This document shows positions 33,951 to 46,330 of a stretch of 64,000 nucleotides of DNA, piece by piece; position 1 is the stretch's first letter, and each line of letters starts with the position of its first letter. Both the position numbers and the translations under genes were made by a program. The notes beneath the pieces were generated by a model that was not told where the DNA came from, ran no database searches, and saw nothing but the letters and a program-made list of their open reading frames with translations. This DNA comes from Neocallimastix lanati (nom. inval.) (Eukaryota > Neocallimastigomycota > Neocallimastigomycetes > Neocallimastigales > Neocallimastigaceae). The DNA is taken from positions 1 to 64,000 of the forward strand of contig JACVTC010000141.1 in the NCBI GenBank assembly GCA_016946835.1. Reading direction: 5' to 3'.

Positions 33951-35812
33951 AATTCGAAAGATTTTGATATAATATTAAAAAGTGGAAAATTCAATATCCA
34001 TTAGAATATATAGAAAATATATGTAATAATTTTTCTATTAAGAGTGTGAGATTATTTTGTACGAGAATATTTACTAATAGAAGGAATATCTTCAATAGGA
34101 ACTTTGATTATGCAATTATAATTAATCCATTTATATAAACACTTAGTTTGCATTGATGCACCAGCATGAGGGACAATATAAAGGTCTCAAGAAAGAGCAT
34201 ATGCACTAATAATAGGGTTCCTTTTAATATAATCTTTATGATATAAAGCGTTCTTTAATTTATTGATTTCATTATTGATATTATGAAATGAGACAGGACA
34301 CCATAGTATACCAGTATTAATTAAAGATTGAATAATCCAAGTACGAGTTTTATTGGAATTAAGTAGAGGAACATAGTAAAGGGCTTTATTGATAATATAA
34401 AACTGTAATGTAAGACTGTTAAACATGTTTTTTAAAGGTACTTTGTTGTTAGTATGAAAATGGATGTATTCCAATTGATATTATGTTCTTGTCAGGCCGT
34501 TTAAAGACATGACAAAAAAGTGAAACCATATTCTCTTTACTGGAAGTAATTAAAACAATATCATCTAAAAAAAACCTCGACAGCATTTTTTTTATCTCTA
34601 ATCTCCATTGTGGAAACCAAATTTATCACATTTATCTAAAACATAGTTAATAAATAAATCAAATAAAATAGGAGAAAAGGGATACTCTTGAAGCACTCCA
34701 CGATGAATGTCAAATACGCTTTAAAATTTATCATGAAAATGTGCATGTACTTTTGAAGATAAATATAAAATCATTCTTAAATGTGCATTTTGAGATTCTG
34801 TTAGTTTTTCCTTTGAAATAATTTTTAAATTCTACATTAATTAATGAAATTCTGTAATAGTTATTACAATTAGAAAGGTCACCCTTTTTCGGAATAGAAA
34901 TATTGGAAACAGTATTCCATTTTCTTTGGAATGGAAACATCTCAAATATTATTGAATAAAAGTTGAAACTGTTTTGCTGCACTGGAATACTTTTTTTCTA
35001 GTTTTATATTATAAAACATACTTTGTAAAATTCAATGGGAATACCATCAGGGCCTTGACTCTTATTATTCCTCACTGATAGAACATTATTTTTAATTTCA
35101 GAGATAGTTAAAAGATCATGGATATTCTATGACTTAGAGTTTTTATGATTATATATTAAAGCAGCAGTCCAATAATTTCTATTTAAACTATAATCAGTAA
35201 TATCTGAAGTTAACTATATAATGTTCAGTAAAATGAACTAATTGATATTTTAGAGAAGTAATATTCAGTCCTTCCTTAGATTTGATAACAGTAGAGGAAG
35301 AAGAGGAATATGAAGACTAAACCAATTTCTTAAGATCACTCAAGCCACGTTTAATAGATTTAGAGACAAAATAATTATCTAAAGAGATTAAGTTTGCTGT
35401 ATTGAAATAAAAATTACTTTTAATTATCTTGAGAGTAACAAATTTTATGATAAGTAGTTAATTGATCAAGGGAAAAGTCAACATTAAGACAATCACGTAA
35501 TGGCTCCATATTATTGTAAGCTAAATGTTTTTCTTTAATATGATATCTAATATAAGAAGGGAAAAGGAATGCTGGTCCTTTCAATTTTGAGGGAACAAAA
35601 CTTTTAATAGATTTTCAAATTTTATTTGAATTATTTAAAATTTATCACCCATTTCATCAGCAAATATTTTATTATTGTTAGATTCAAATTCATTCCACAA
35701 AACAAAAAAATGTTTATGGGAAAGAATATCCTTATTATCACCTCCAGATTATAAAATTTCCGTATCAAGAAATTTTTATTCCGGATTGGGGTTTGAATTG
35801 ACTTTCTAACAG
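33951..35812 (-). pseudogene. Old LINE reverse-transcriptase remnant
   Basis: Minus-strand translation in shifting frames matches the RT of the better LINE copies nearby. There are pieces equivalent to the thumb and post-RT region (NKTRTWIIQSLINTGI near 34,330, KWINYNCIIKVPIEDIPSISKYS near 34,060-34,130), an RT palm remnant near 34,560-34,700 and NNPDGIP-type fragments near 35,040, and the pre-RT region (IRYHIKEKHLAYNN near 35,530). It has many stops and frameshifts and is the oldest LINE copy in the window. Confidence 0.7.
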
Positions 35813-35915
35813 AAGTTATGATCTTTTCCTTCTGATGCATTGGTCCTGTTAGCCTGTCTTATTGCATTTTCAGCATTGACGCTCCTGGTTAGTTTATATT
35901 GTCTGAGTACGATTT
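35813..35915 (-). pseudogene. LINE C-terminal tail fragment (tail type I)
   Basis: The minus strand encodes SVNAENAIRQANRTNASEGK followed by DHNF. This matches the C-terminal ends at 36,571-36,660 (SANAEETVRQASRASATNED) and 62,130-62,210 (SVNSENAVRQASRANASEGE). It is only the last part of a LINE protein. Confidence 0.65.
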
Positions 35916-35929
35916 AAATTAAAAATAAA

Positions 35930-36339
35930 ATGCATGAAATGAAATATTATATATTATAAAATTATTAAAGTGCATTAGAAGCTATAGTTTCTAAAATTTC
36001 CCATTCATCGATGATAACACCACGTCCATTATTGCAAGTAATAATTTCAGTATTAGTGTTATCAAACGAATCTGCATCAGATCTTATCATTTCGACGTCG
36101 ATACTCTTAGCAACGGTAGGTTCAATAGATTCAATGGAATACCATTTCATCATCAATCTAAAAGATCGATAAATTAATGGTATTACGTTTGTTAAAAACT
36201 CCGTAATTCCCGCAAAATACGGAACAATCGACGAAGTTGAACTTTGTTTAAAAATATTGTCAGCAAATTGTCTTTGTTCCACATCATTAAGTTTAACTTT
36301 TTCATATATTGAACACCCGCTAAGAAGAGCACTCAATAT
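35930..36339 (-). pseudogene. LINE C-terminal fragment (tail type II), split by a later LINE
   Basis: Encodes the C-terminal domain VKLNDVEQRQFADNIFKQSS ... VAKSIDVEMIR ... VIIDEWEILETIASNAL, closely matching 41,698-42,100. Its upstream continuation lies at 41,267-41,375, beyond the LINE inserted at 36,340-41,266. The duplicated target GAGCACTCAATAT is present at both junctions (36,327-36,339 and 41,267-41,279). Confidence 0.75.
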
Positions 36340-36954
36340 TTTTTTTTTAACGGCAGCAAACTTGTTTCATCTTTATTAATTAAATATATGATAAAATACA
36401 TGTAATAAAAAGAAAAAAAATAATAAATAAATAAAAAAAACACAAAATAAAAAAAAACAATAGTATAAAATATTCTAGTTTCATTTTATTAATATTTATA
36501 AGACTTCACAAGGGCATTATTATACTGAAGTATAATAATTAATTTTGACTTCACAATGTTAATCATAATTTTAAGATACGAAATTATGATCTTCATTGGT
36601 TGCGCTAGCCCTGCTGGCCTGTCTTACTGTTTCTTCAGCGTTGGCGCTCTTGGTAGTAATAGTACGATTCGATTTGAACCTATTGAACAAAGACCATTGC
36701 TGGTCAATAGCAATAGGTATAATCGATTGAAGAAGAGCCGCAGTAACCACCAAGAATGGAGTATCAGAATAAGCACCTGATTTCGTATGGCACTTAAATA
36801 GATCCTTCCATTCCCTTGTACTGTTATTAATACTTCGACCTCCAAGAAGGAAATTAATTACTTTTTCACACACACTAGAATCAACATACACATTATTTTC
36901 AATACTATTACTAACATTACTAAAAATACTATTACTAATATTACTATTACTATA

Positions 36955-37222
36955 ACTATTATTACTATTACTATTATTACTATTACTATTATTACTATTA
37001 CTATTATTACTATTACTATTATTACTATTACTATTATTACTATTACTATTATTACTATTACTATTATTACTATTACTATTATTACTATTACTATTATTAC
37101 TATTACTATAATTACTATTACTATAATTACTATTACTATTATTACTATTACTATTATTACTATTACTATTATTACTATTACTATTATTACTATTACTATT
37201 ATTACTATTACTATTATCATTA
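36955..37222 (-). repeat. 15-bp in-frame coding repeat (Asn-Ser)n in LINE L2
   Basis: Unit ATTACTATTACTATT on the plus strand, about 17 copies with a few variants. In the minus-strand frame of the C-terminal domain it reads AAT AGT AAT AGT AAT, that is NSNSN. The plus-strand LINE at 61,690-61,860 has an unexpanded Asn/Ser-rich linker at the same place, so the array is a local expansion of a coding linker. Ile/Val frames through it are artefacts. Confidence 0.85.
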
Positions 37223-37492
37223 TTACTATTAACAATATCATTTATTAGGTTGCCACCGTTAAAAGTATTATATAAAAATAAAATTTTATCATTAACTTTA
37301 CTACGAATATGATTGAAAAATGGACAATCAATTAACCAATGCCTTATTCATTGTTTATTACTTTTACAACAGGAATAAAAATTAGGACACATTTGATCTA
37401 TTATTTATGCATCTTTAGCAATTCTACCATCCAATCTATATCCGCTTCGTGCTCTCAATAGCCAATAGAAACCATATGAAAGATCAGGATAT

Positions 37493-38962
37493 TCATAACA
37501 AAGTTTTATATAAATTTGATGTTTCTTCGAATCTGTTTTTGTCATAAAATTCAATTTTAATAGAATTGATTTTCATATCTCTTTTCCAATAAAAATCCTT
37601 GATTTTATTATCGTTATTACCTCTTTTCTCTAGTTTACGTTTAAGAGTTCTACTTTCTTTCGTCCATGTATATTTTCTAGATTTTGGAATATTATTAACT
37701 AAATAGGAAATAATGCAATTTAAATCTTTCCATTTATCAAAACATTTGACTTGAGACAAAGCACACTTAGTTGACAATGGAGGAATATTTAAATCTTTTG
37801 AAATAGAATACACATTAATAAAAGATTTGGCTTTTTGTAAACCTGCAATCAATCTTAATCCTTTATTAATTAATTTCTGAGTATTATTTGTTCTCGCTTT
37901 ATTTGAGCCAAGTAAAGGTGCAAAGTAAGAGACTTTACTAAGTACATAGGAGTTAATTATAATCTTCTTAAATGGAATAGGAATTTTGGAATTTGAAAGA
38001 AATTTACTAACAGAAAAGAGAGCTTTAGTAACTTTAGAGTTAAGTAATTTAATAATAGGGTTCAACGATAAGCTTTTATCAAATGGTATACCTAAATAGG
38101 TATAACATTTAGTTATTGGGATTGGTTGACCAGCAAGATAAAAAGTAGGATCTCTTTTATTTTGAAAAAAAGGTGTGTCTGGTTGAATCACAATCGTTGC
38201 ACACTTTTTAGTTCCAAAATTCATCATATTAAATTTAGCCCATTCATTTACCTTCTTAAGCATTTTTTTTAACTTAGTTCTTGACGGTGCGCATAGAACA
38301 ATATCATCTGCAAAGAGTCCACCGCAACATCTAGATTCACCTAAAGGAATTCCAAGTTCTGAAACATCATTAAAAATGTCATTAATAAATAGATTGAAAA
38401 GAATTGGTGATAGTGGACAACCTTGTCTAACTCCTTTCATAATATTAAAAGATTCCTAATATTGATCATCAATTTTAACACTGGCTTTGGAAGTCAAATA
38501 TAGATTTTTTATAAATTAATAACATTTACCTCTAATACCTAAAGCATCTAATTTATATAAAATATTACCTATTGGAACAGAATCATATGCCTTTTTTAAA
38601 TCTAGAAAAGCAAGGTAAGTTACATTATTATCATTTTTACGCCTTTGACAAATTTCTCGAATTGAAATAAATAAGCTAACACATTCTTCTTTATTACGAA
38701 ATCCAAATTGCTCTGGCCTAATAAAATTATTTTTAAGTCCATATTCTGAAATTCTTTTGGAGACTATTTTCGAAATGAGTTTTATGCCGTTGTTAATCAG
38801 AGAGATACCTCTATAATTGTCATAATCAGATAGATCATCTCCTTTTTTAGGAATAGATATAATAATTGCTTCATTCCATGTGCTAGGAAATTCTCCATTA
38901 CAAATTCTAGAATAAATCTTCTGTAAACAATTTAAACCAGAAACAGAATTATTTACTGAATT
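37493..38962 (-). pseudogene. Reverse-transcriptase region of LINE L2
   Basis: RT fingers and palm (RPEQFGFRNKEEC near 38,690, YLAFLDLKKAYDSVP near 38,600) lead into GVRQGCPLSPIL and the FADD active-site motif at about 38,305. Then come the YTYLGIPFD block (near 38,090) and the APLLGSNKARTNNTQ block (near 37,910) shared by all copies here. Two stops interrupt the region between palm and GVRQGC. The FADD Asp pair is intact. Confidence 0.85.
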
Positions 38963-40035
38963 TTAGTCATCCGGAGGAATTAAAGCTTTATAAAATTCAA
39001 TAGGAATTCCATCCGGGCCTGAAGCTTTATAATTTGGAGTAGCTAAAATTGCTTCTTTAATTTCTTCTATACTGATGTCTTGATTTATATCCCATTCTTT
39101 GTGTCTCGTATACCTAATTGTACCATTGGAAAATTTATTAGACCATTCGATTAATGCACTATTGATATCAGAATGGCTTGAAGCAAGTCTTTTATAGTGA
39201 TTGTGCCATACTTCTAACTGTTCTTTAGTAGAAGTAGCTAGTTTACCATTTTTGTCCTTTACTGGAGAATTTGACATATTTTTAAATTTATCTACTTTTG
39301 CTGTTGTTTTAAGCCATTTCCAAGCTTTCTTAGGGTTATGAGATTTCATATATTCACATCCTGTATTGATCCAATGTTGGTATTCAGTTTTCCTATAAGT
39401 ATTACATATATCATGAATAATTTTGCACATTCTATTATATTTTTCAATTAATTCTTCAAATTCATCTAAATTATGATAAGAACCTTTTCTTTTAATGGCT
39501 TTGTATGATTTCATTTTGAGTTTTTGCAAATTAAATATTTTCTGTGACATATGAAAAAAAGATTTTCGAACTTCTGAAATTGACGTGATATTAAGTTCTT
39601 TAGCAATGTTGAATGAAATTGATATAAATTTCTTAGAAATATCATCAATACTAATATTAGGATCTGGAATCACTTCCTCTAATATACTAAAATAGTTATT
39701 GTCAAAAATTGATTCCTTTTCATTTATACATTTTAATCTATCCCATTTAACTGCCTTTTTAAGCAGAGAGAAAGACTTATCTGAATTATCTAATGAAAAA
39801 CATTTACCTTTTATTAATAAAGGTTTATAATCCGAAATGGGGGAAAGTCAATAAAAGTTCCATATGAAAGTAAATCTAACATATGATCATTGACAATCGC
39901 ATGATCTATATCAGATTCTCTATTACCTCTACTCCATGAAATTGAGGAGCCCCATAAGGGAAGAATTTTCCAATTACTAAATTTAGAGAGCAAATTACCT
40001 AATTTCTCAGTAGGTAAATTAAAATCACCAACCAA
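38963..40035 (-). pseudogene. Endonuclease and pre-RT region of LINE L2
   Basis: The APE-type endonuclease C-terminal half shows VGDFNLPTEKLG and the SDIDHAIVND motif. APE nicks the target DNA to prime reverse transcription. After a gap, a helical Lys-rich pre-RT region follows, ending in NYKASGPDGIPIEFYKALIP, the usual entry to LINE RT. Broken between the two parts. Confidence 0.75.
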
Positions 40036-40296
40036 TATTGAAGGATGAGGAGAGTGACCAACGACAAAATTTCAATTCTAGCAGCTCTAGCATGAAGGCT
40101 ATGGCCACTATGAGGTCGTACACATTACCAATAGAACATTTAGTGAAATTCCAAAAATTATAAGTATACAAGGAAATAATATACTCATAAGTGTTGTTTT
40201 CAAGAGAGGCTTAACAAGAATTATGAAACCCTATATAAAGTCCTCTTTTACCGGGAATTTCATTATTAGCTTTTTTGAATAAATGTTTATAGTTTT

Positions 40297-40560
40297 TTAA
40301 TGATACTCGACATGGATATTTACTGCTAGAACCTGAACCATTTCCTGTTTCTTGAAAGCATAAGAAAAGTGGTTTGTACCTACTATTTTAATTTTAAAGA
40401 ATGCATCGTTAAAATTAGCAATACATTTAACTGATAAAACCTTAATATTTAATTCTTCAAGAGTTTTCTTTAAATGTCTTCTCATTTTGATTTCTGGCCA
40501 AGATCGAAGTCCGCGGATAAAGAGTAGTTTTGTATTCTCCATTGGAATACCGTGGCACAT
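40297..40560 (-). pseudogene. RRM-like N-terminal domain of LINE L2
   Basis: Begins MCHGIPMENTKLLFIRGL; alternation of beta-type segments (LLFIRGL, KVLSVKCI, AFFKIKIV) around a basic helix (KMRRHLKKTLEEL) resembles an RNA-recognition motif with RNP2- and RNP1-like strands. In LINEs such a domain is usually on ORF1; here it precedes the endonuclease. The domain call is an inference from the pattern. Confidence 0.5.
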
Positions 40561-41266
40561 GAACCTCTTAGAATGAAATTCTTATTTCTTATATATTGGA
40601 TTTCCATAATAGCAATAAAAAAACTAAAAATTAATGAACTAGAAAAAAAATAAAAAATAAAAGTCTGTTTATTATTATAAAGTCTTGAGTATAATGAGAA
40701 TTGTAATAATTTTATATCTTTTTGGAGTAAATAATTTCGATAATTAATAGTTTGTTGAATGATTGAAAAATAATTTGATTTAGCACTTTTTTCAGTATAT
40801 TATTTAATTTGAATATCATAAAGTATTTAATGACTAAGATTGAATTGATAAAATATAATGGTACAAAATTAGTAAAGAGTTAAATAAATTACTACAAGAT
40901 TTAAAGTGAATCAATCTCTTACAACGGGATACATGAATATATAGTTGAAATACAATTGAATAAAATAGATACTTACATGAGAATAGTAATACTACATGAT
41001 AATAGAAATACAATGAAAATATATTACTTATTTTAGGGTGTAACTTATTTAACAATGTTCCAAAAATGCACCATTATATTCCGCAGTGAATGATCACCAG
41101 AAAAAACTTTACCAATAACATTACTATTGTGCATAACGTTATTAATTAACACAAAATATAACTTTACTACTATTTTGCACCAGTACTGTGGATCTACTTT
41201 ATAAGAGTAAAGTTAATTCCACTTGCAGGTGATTTATTATACATAAATCGAGTACACCCCTGCTGG

Positions 41267-41375
41267 GAGCACTCAATATAAAATAATAAATATTATTATC
41301 ATAATCCTTTTCTGAATCTAAAAAAACATCCAAGGATTTTTATTCAATTATCATTGCAAACTTCAAAAAGATATC
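41267..41375 (-). pseudogene. LINE C-terminal fragment, upstream half of the split copy
   Basis: Continues the protein fragment at 35,930-36,339 after the L2 insertion. The sequence GAGCACTCAATATAAAATAA and the following 80 bases match 42,085-42,180 of copy L3. Confidence 0.7.
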
Positions 41376-41379
41376 AATA

Positions 41380-41600
41380 TCTGATTAATAACTACCTCTT
41401 GTCCATGAAATAGGTGAACCATTAATCGGAAGAATAAACCAGTTATCAAGGTTACTATTAGATAATTTATCTTGTAAATCAAAGGTACTTATGTTAAAGT
41501 CTCCAAGAAGAATAGATGGATGATTAGTGTGATTCTGAAGTCATGTGAAAACTTCTGAAAATGCATACCGGACTTGTATATATTTATTTTATATTAAGAG
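41380..41600 (-). pseudogene. LINE endonuclease fragment
   Basis: The minus strand encodes AFSEVFT ... HTNHPSILLGDFNIST and GSPISWTRG, the C-terminal part of an APE endonuclease as in copy L3 (TNTPSILVGDFNMSKSQ). It directly follows a C-terminal fragment of another copy, so a deletion or rearrangement has joined distant LINE parts. Confidence 0.65.
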
Positions 41601-41697
41601 AATAACTTTATTTAATTTATAATAATAATAAAATTACATGATTTTAAAGGAAAAAAAATAATAAAATACATGAAATAAAATATTATATATTATAAAA

Positions 41698-43175
41698 TTA
41701 TAAAAGCGTGTTAGAAGCAATAGCCTCTAACTTTTCCCATTCCTCGATAATAACACCACATCTATTATTTTGAGTAATAATTTCAGTATTAGTGTTATCA
41801 ACCGAATCTGTATCTGTCATTTCACCGAGAGGTGAAAATCCATGAATTATCATTTCGACGTCGACGCTCTTGGCAACGGTAGATTCAACGAAATACCATT
41901 TCATCATCAAAATAAAAGATCGACAAATTAATGGTATTACGTTTGTTAAAAACTTCGCAATCCTCACAAAATACGGAAACAATCGACGAAGTTGAACTTT
42001 GTTTAAAAATATTGTCAGCTAATTGTCTTTGTTCCCCATCATTAACTTTAATTTTTGAATATATTGAACGCCCACCAAGAAGAGCACTCAATGTATAATA
42101 ATAAATATTATTATCATAATCCTTTTCTGAATCTAAAGAAACATCCAAGAATTTTTGTTCAATTATCATTGCAAACTTCAAAAAGAGATCATCTAGAAAA
42201 GGAAAAGATTTATTTCTGAAATTTTCCAATTCTTTACAGGCAAAGATCCAGTGAGAAAAGCTAGGTACACTAACACCATAACAAGGGCAACATTTAGGGC
42301 AATCTTCTGAGACGATTTTTCTTTTAATGGAAATACTAATGTCAAATTTAAAACCACACCTAATTCGAGAAATCCAAAAGAATTCCAACTGATACTTAGG
42401 AATATTGAAATGTTAAGTTTCTGATTTCTGAAATAAATCCAAAATCATTCTCCTTGTAAATAATTGCTTTTTTGGCTTTTGAGGGTTTGAAGACATCTCT
42501 TTTCCAATAAAACTTTTTCATTTCACTTGTTTTCTTACCATTTAATTTCTTATCCAAAGTCCTTGATTCTTTAGTCCATGAGTAATGTGACATAGTAGGA
42601 ATATTATTAGTGAGATGATTAATAATACATGAAGAATTTTTCCATTTTCTAAAGCATCGTAATTGAGATATAGCACAAACAGCTGAAAGAGGAGGTATTC
42701 TCAGTTCACGAGTAATATCATAGAGACTAACAGAAGAATTGCGAGATTTAAATCCATAACTCCAATAAAGTCCTTTATTAATGATTTTTTGAGTTTTAGA
42801 ACATCTGCTCTTATTTGAACCAAAGAGAGGAGCATAATATATAACAAGACTAAGAATAAACGAAATTAAAACATATTTCTTCAATGGGAGAGGAATTGAT
42901 TTATTAATAAGAAATCGAAAGTACAAATTTAACTTGACATTTAAATTACTGTTTAATTTGGATTGTATAGGTTTCAGTGATAAAGATTCATCAAAAGGAA
43001 TACCAAGATAGGTATAGTTGTCAGTTTTAGGTAATTTGTTACTACCAATAAAGAAAGATGGATCTTCATAGTTTATCGGTTTAACAAAGTTAATCGGTTT
43101 TATAACAAGAGTAGCACATTTATTAATTCCAAAAGTCATTTCATTTTCAATAGCCCATTCATGAACTTTATTCAA
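41698..43175 (-). pseudogene. Thumb, zinc and C-terminal domains of LINE L3
   Basis: Contains KVHEWAIENEMTFGINKC, YTYLGIPFDESL, YYAPLFGSNKSR and WTKESRTL blocks, then a C-terminal zinc module (CPKCCPCYGVSVPSFSHWIF, then AC) and a tail domain with NDGEQRQLADNIFKQSS and VAKSVDVEMI. Two frameshifts split it, one before EFFWISRIRCGF and one after STSSIV. The second comes from an extra A relative to the copy at 36,220. Confidence 0.8.
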
Positions 43176-43208
43176 AATTTTCTTAAGAGCTTGTTTAGAT
43201 GGAACAAC

Positions 43209-44930
43209 TTAAACAATATCATCCGCAAAAAGTCCACCACAACAATATTGAGAATCTAAATATACACCATACTTATCACAATTATCCAGTACATCATTAA
43301 TGAATAAATTGAATAAAATAGGAGATAGAGGGCATCCTTGTCTAACACCACGATTAATCGAAAATTCTTCTGAGAGATTACCATTAAAAAAAGCACAAGC
43401 TTTAGAGGATAGATAAAGATTCTTTAAAAACAGATGACATTTATCTCTAATTCCTATGTTATATAATTTGGTCAAAATATTAAAGATAGGTACTGAATCA
43501 TAGGCTTTTTTAAGATCGAGAAAAGCAAGATAAGTAAAATTTCCTTGAAATTTTCTTCTTTGACATATCTCTCTAATTGAAATATATAAACTTATGCATT
43601 CTTCTTTATTACTAAATCCAAATTGTTCAGGTCTAACAAATTTATGTTCAAGGGCATATTTAGCAATTCTATTAGTAACAATATTTGAAATAATTTTTAA
43701 GCCAACATTAATAAGAGAAATACCACGATAATTATTACAATCCGAAAGATCTCCTTTTTTTGGAATTGATATTATAGAAGCCGAATTCCACTCTTCAGGG
43801 AAATCACCATTCCAGATTTTATTAAATAATGAAAGTAAACATTTAGCACACTTAGAGTAGTGATCATCTGAAGAATCATCTTGATTATCGGATAAATCAG
43901 ATTTACTAAAGAAGGCTTTAAAAAATTCAATCGGAATACCATCGGGTCCAGGAGCTTTATTATTTTTCATTTCAAGCACAGTGTTTTGAATTTCTTCCAT
44001 AGTAATAGAATCATTAATATCCCAAGTAGGATTATTATTAGGATTAGTTCCAAATAAACTTACCCAGTATTCATTATCCAAACTGTGTTGAGTAACATCA
44101 GAAGCTAGTTCACTGTAATGTTCAGCAAATCGATTTAATTGATCCGAATGAGAAAATAAAAGGTTACCCTGCTTGCCCTTTAAAACACTTGACGAAATAG
44201 AATTAGAGTACATAGGGTGAGATAGCTTCTTTAATTTTAACCAAGCACTCCTAGCATTTTTATTACGAAAATCATTACATGCAGATTCTATTGACTGATG
44301 AAATTGTTTTGATTTAATAGAAAACTTAATTGACCTGACCTTACCACATATATTTTTATACTCAGGAAGCAAATTTAAAAATTCATCAATGTTTTCAAGA
44401 TTAGAACCTAAAGAAAAATTTTTGATTTCATTATATGCAACATGCTTTTCATGAGAAAGTTTCTTGATATAATAAGGGCAGTGGAAGGCTGAGCCTTTAA
44501 GATCACAAGGAACTCTAGCATGAACTTTATCACCAACTTTATTAGCTGTTTCTATAAATTTATTGACCATTTCATAAGAACTTAATTCTTTATTATCATC
44601 AAATTCATTAAGAAGAATTGAGAAGTAGTTACTTGAGAATATTTCATTTTGCTTTTCATTACACATGCGTTGGGACCACTTGAATCTTCTAGAAGGAGTA
44701 GGAGCACGAAAACTTTCTGAGTCATCTTTCTTACAGGAAAGGATAAGAGGGAAGTGGTCAAATATATCATTGAATGTACTACAAACAGATACCTTATTAA
44801 TATATTCTTTCATTTTACAATTAAATAAAACATGATCAATACAAGACGATCTATCATCCCGAGCCCATGTGAAATCAAGACCTGATAAGTTTTTAGTGAA
44901 CCACTGATGAGATGATTTATTAAGTAAACT
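43209..44930 (-). pseudogene. Endonuclease end and reverse transcriptase of LINE L3
   Basis: Opens with the endonuclease end (DDRSSCIDHVLFN near 44,850) and runs through a basic helical region to RT. Motifs: NNKAPGPDGIPIEFFKAFF near 43,930, IPKKGDLSDCNNYRGISLIN near 43,730, RPEQFGFSNKEEC near 43,620, FLDLKKAYDSVP near 43,510, GVRQGCPLSPILFNLFIND near 43,310 and CCGGLFADDIV near 43,225. A stop follows DDIV directly, but the catalytic Asp pair is intact. Confidence 0.85.
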
Positions 44931-44933
44931 TAC

Positions 44934-45836
44934 TTATTGGGATTTGGACATATTAAAGTCACCTACAAGAATAGAAGGTGTATTAGTATGTTTCTTTATC
45001 CAATTAGTAATTTCTGAAAAGGCATTCTTTCTTTCTTCCTTATGAGTGACCGTAGGAACATAAATATTACCAATAGTGCATTTAATTCCCCAAAAAGAAG
45101 TAATGTTGACAGAAATGATATACTTATATTCAAAGAGATCAGGAGAAAATGAACAAGAACGATGTACACTTATACTAAGACCTCTCATACTGGGTATATT
45201 TGGATCAGCTTTTCGCAAAATTGTATTATAGTGACAAAGAAATGGGTAATTATTTGAATGTACATTAAGGTATTGGCTATTACCGACCTCTTGCAAGCAA
45301 ATACAGATAGGTTTAAAAATTTCATTAAAGTATCTAATACCATCACGTTTTTCATCATTCCATCCATTAATGTTCCAACTGACACAAAGATTAAAGAACT
45401 GAGTAGACGGTGAGTAAATATTACTATAAAGAAAATCTTTAACCATTGATTTAGTTTCAAAAGAAGAAAATTTGTTGTTAAATTTCTTAACTTCACTGAA
45501 AGTTCTGATTTTGTCGGTTTGGATCCAATTAATTTTATTGATTGGAAGGCAATGGGTAAGAAGAAATAAAATATTTAGGTAATAAGTGGGTTTATCATAG
45601 TTTATCCTTAAAATGAAGTAATTTTCCATATTAGGTGTGTGTGTTTTTATAATTCCATGAACTATTTCATTGCAATTGGAAATACTTCTACTAAGAAATT
45701 CCCAAAGTTTACTAATAGACCATGATTGAAGATCATGAATAAAGATAAGAATGAAATCTTTATTCTGAATATCGTGTCTTCGAAGGCCACGCCGCAAAAC
45801 AGGTATAGTTGCTGAGTTTGAAGAAGTATTATCCAT
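44934..45836 (-). pseudogene. RRM-like plus APE endonuclease region of LINE L3
   Basis: Start chosen at MDNTSSNSATIPVLRRGLRR. Residues about 25-105 form a beta-alpha-beta pattern like an RRM; residues about 150-300 are an APE endonuclease with SWNINGW (Asn), QEVG (Glu) and GDFNMS (Asp-Asn) catalytic motifs. The frame stops at SKSQ, in the middle of the endonuclease, and goes on directly after the stop in the same frame toward the RT. Confidence 0.75.
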
Positions 45837-46282
45837 TTCAAGAAAGCATAAAAAATAAAATAAAAGAAGAATAAAATAAAAAAATAATAAAAATAATAAA
45901 AAAAATAGATAAAAAAAAATTTTTTTTTTTTTTTTTATGTATATAACAAAATAAAATAAAAAATAAAAAAGAAAGTAAATTCCCTTTAAATAGTAAATAA
46001 AAAATATTGGTGTTGAATATTTGAAAGCTTGAAATATAAAATTGTTCTTGATGATTTAATAGATTATAGATTTTGTAAATAATTGATTTTATCCGGTATA
46101 ACTGATATAATATTTATAAATTTACTCAAGGATTAGAAATTTATTGATACAAAATTAGTTAAAAGTATATTTAAAAAGAAAAAAAAATTAATAGAGAAAG
46201 ACTATAAAAAAGATTCCCATCCGTTAAATAATGTCTTAAATACAAGCTTTGGAGTGAATCAATCTCCTACATTTCCATTTTA

Positions 46283-46286
<4 letters not shown>

Positions 46287-46330
<44 letters not shown>

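Larger units (their letters stand above)
36340..41266 (-). mobile_element. LINE copy L2, about 4.9 kb, flanked by a 13-bp target duplication
   Basis: Near-full-length non-LTR retrotransposon on the minus strand. From the 5' side: a 5' UTR (40,570-41,266), an RRM-like N-terminal domain (KLLFIRGLRSWP ... FNDAFFKIKI, 40,300-40,560), an APE endonuclease (VGDFNLPTE and DIDHAIVND, 39,815-40,035), the pre-RT region (38,963-39,673), RT with GVRQGCPLSPILFNLFINDI and CCGGLFADDIVL (38,300-38,440), a thumb/connection region, a CCHC zone near 37,370, an Asn/Ser repeat, and a conserved C-terminal domain (36,571-36,890). The short A-run (TTAAAAAAAAAA) at 36,340-36,350 is the tail. In-frame stops at 38,456, 38,516 and 38,963, and further breaks toward both ends, make it inactive. 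Confidence 0.88.
41640..46286 (-). mobile_element. LINE copy L3, near full length, interrupted by copy L4
   Basis: Most complete LINE here. An N-terminal RRM-like domain (DFILIFIHDLQSW ... YFILRINYD, 45,600-45,836) is fused to an APE endonuclease (LCVSWNINGW, CICLQEVG, SILVGDFNMS; 44,934-45,420). Then come the RT (KAPGPDGIPIEFF, YLAFLDLKKAYDSVP, GVRQGCPLSPIL, CCGGLFADDIV), a C-terminal zinc region (CPKCCPCYG ... HWIFAC, 42,230-42,310) and a C-terminal domain of tail type II. Defects: stops at 44,934-44,936 and 43,209-43,211, and frameshifts near 42,395 and 41,970. Its 5' UTR continues at 48,659-49,020 beyond the inserted L4. Part 42,396-43,175 is almost identical to 62,638-63,240, so the family moved recently. 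Confidence 0.88.

Noticed and set aside
36858-37241. Ile/Val repeat frame on the minus strand
   Set aside because: The wrong frame of the 15-bp repeat. The LINE frame reads Asn-Ser.
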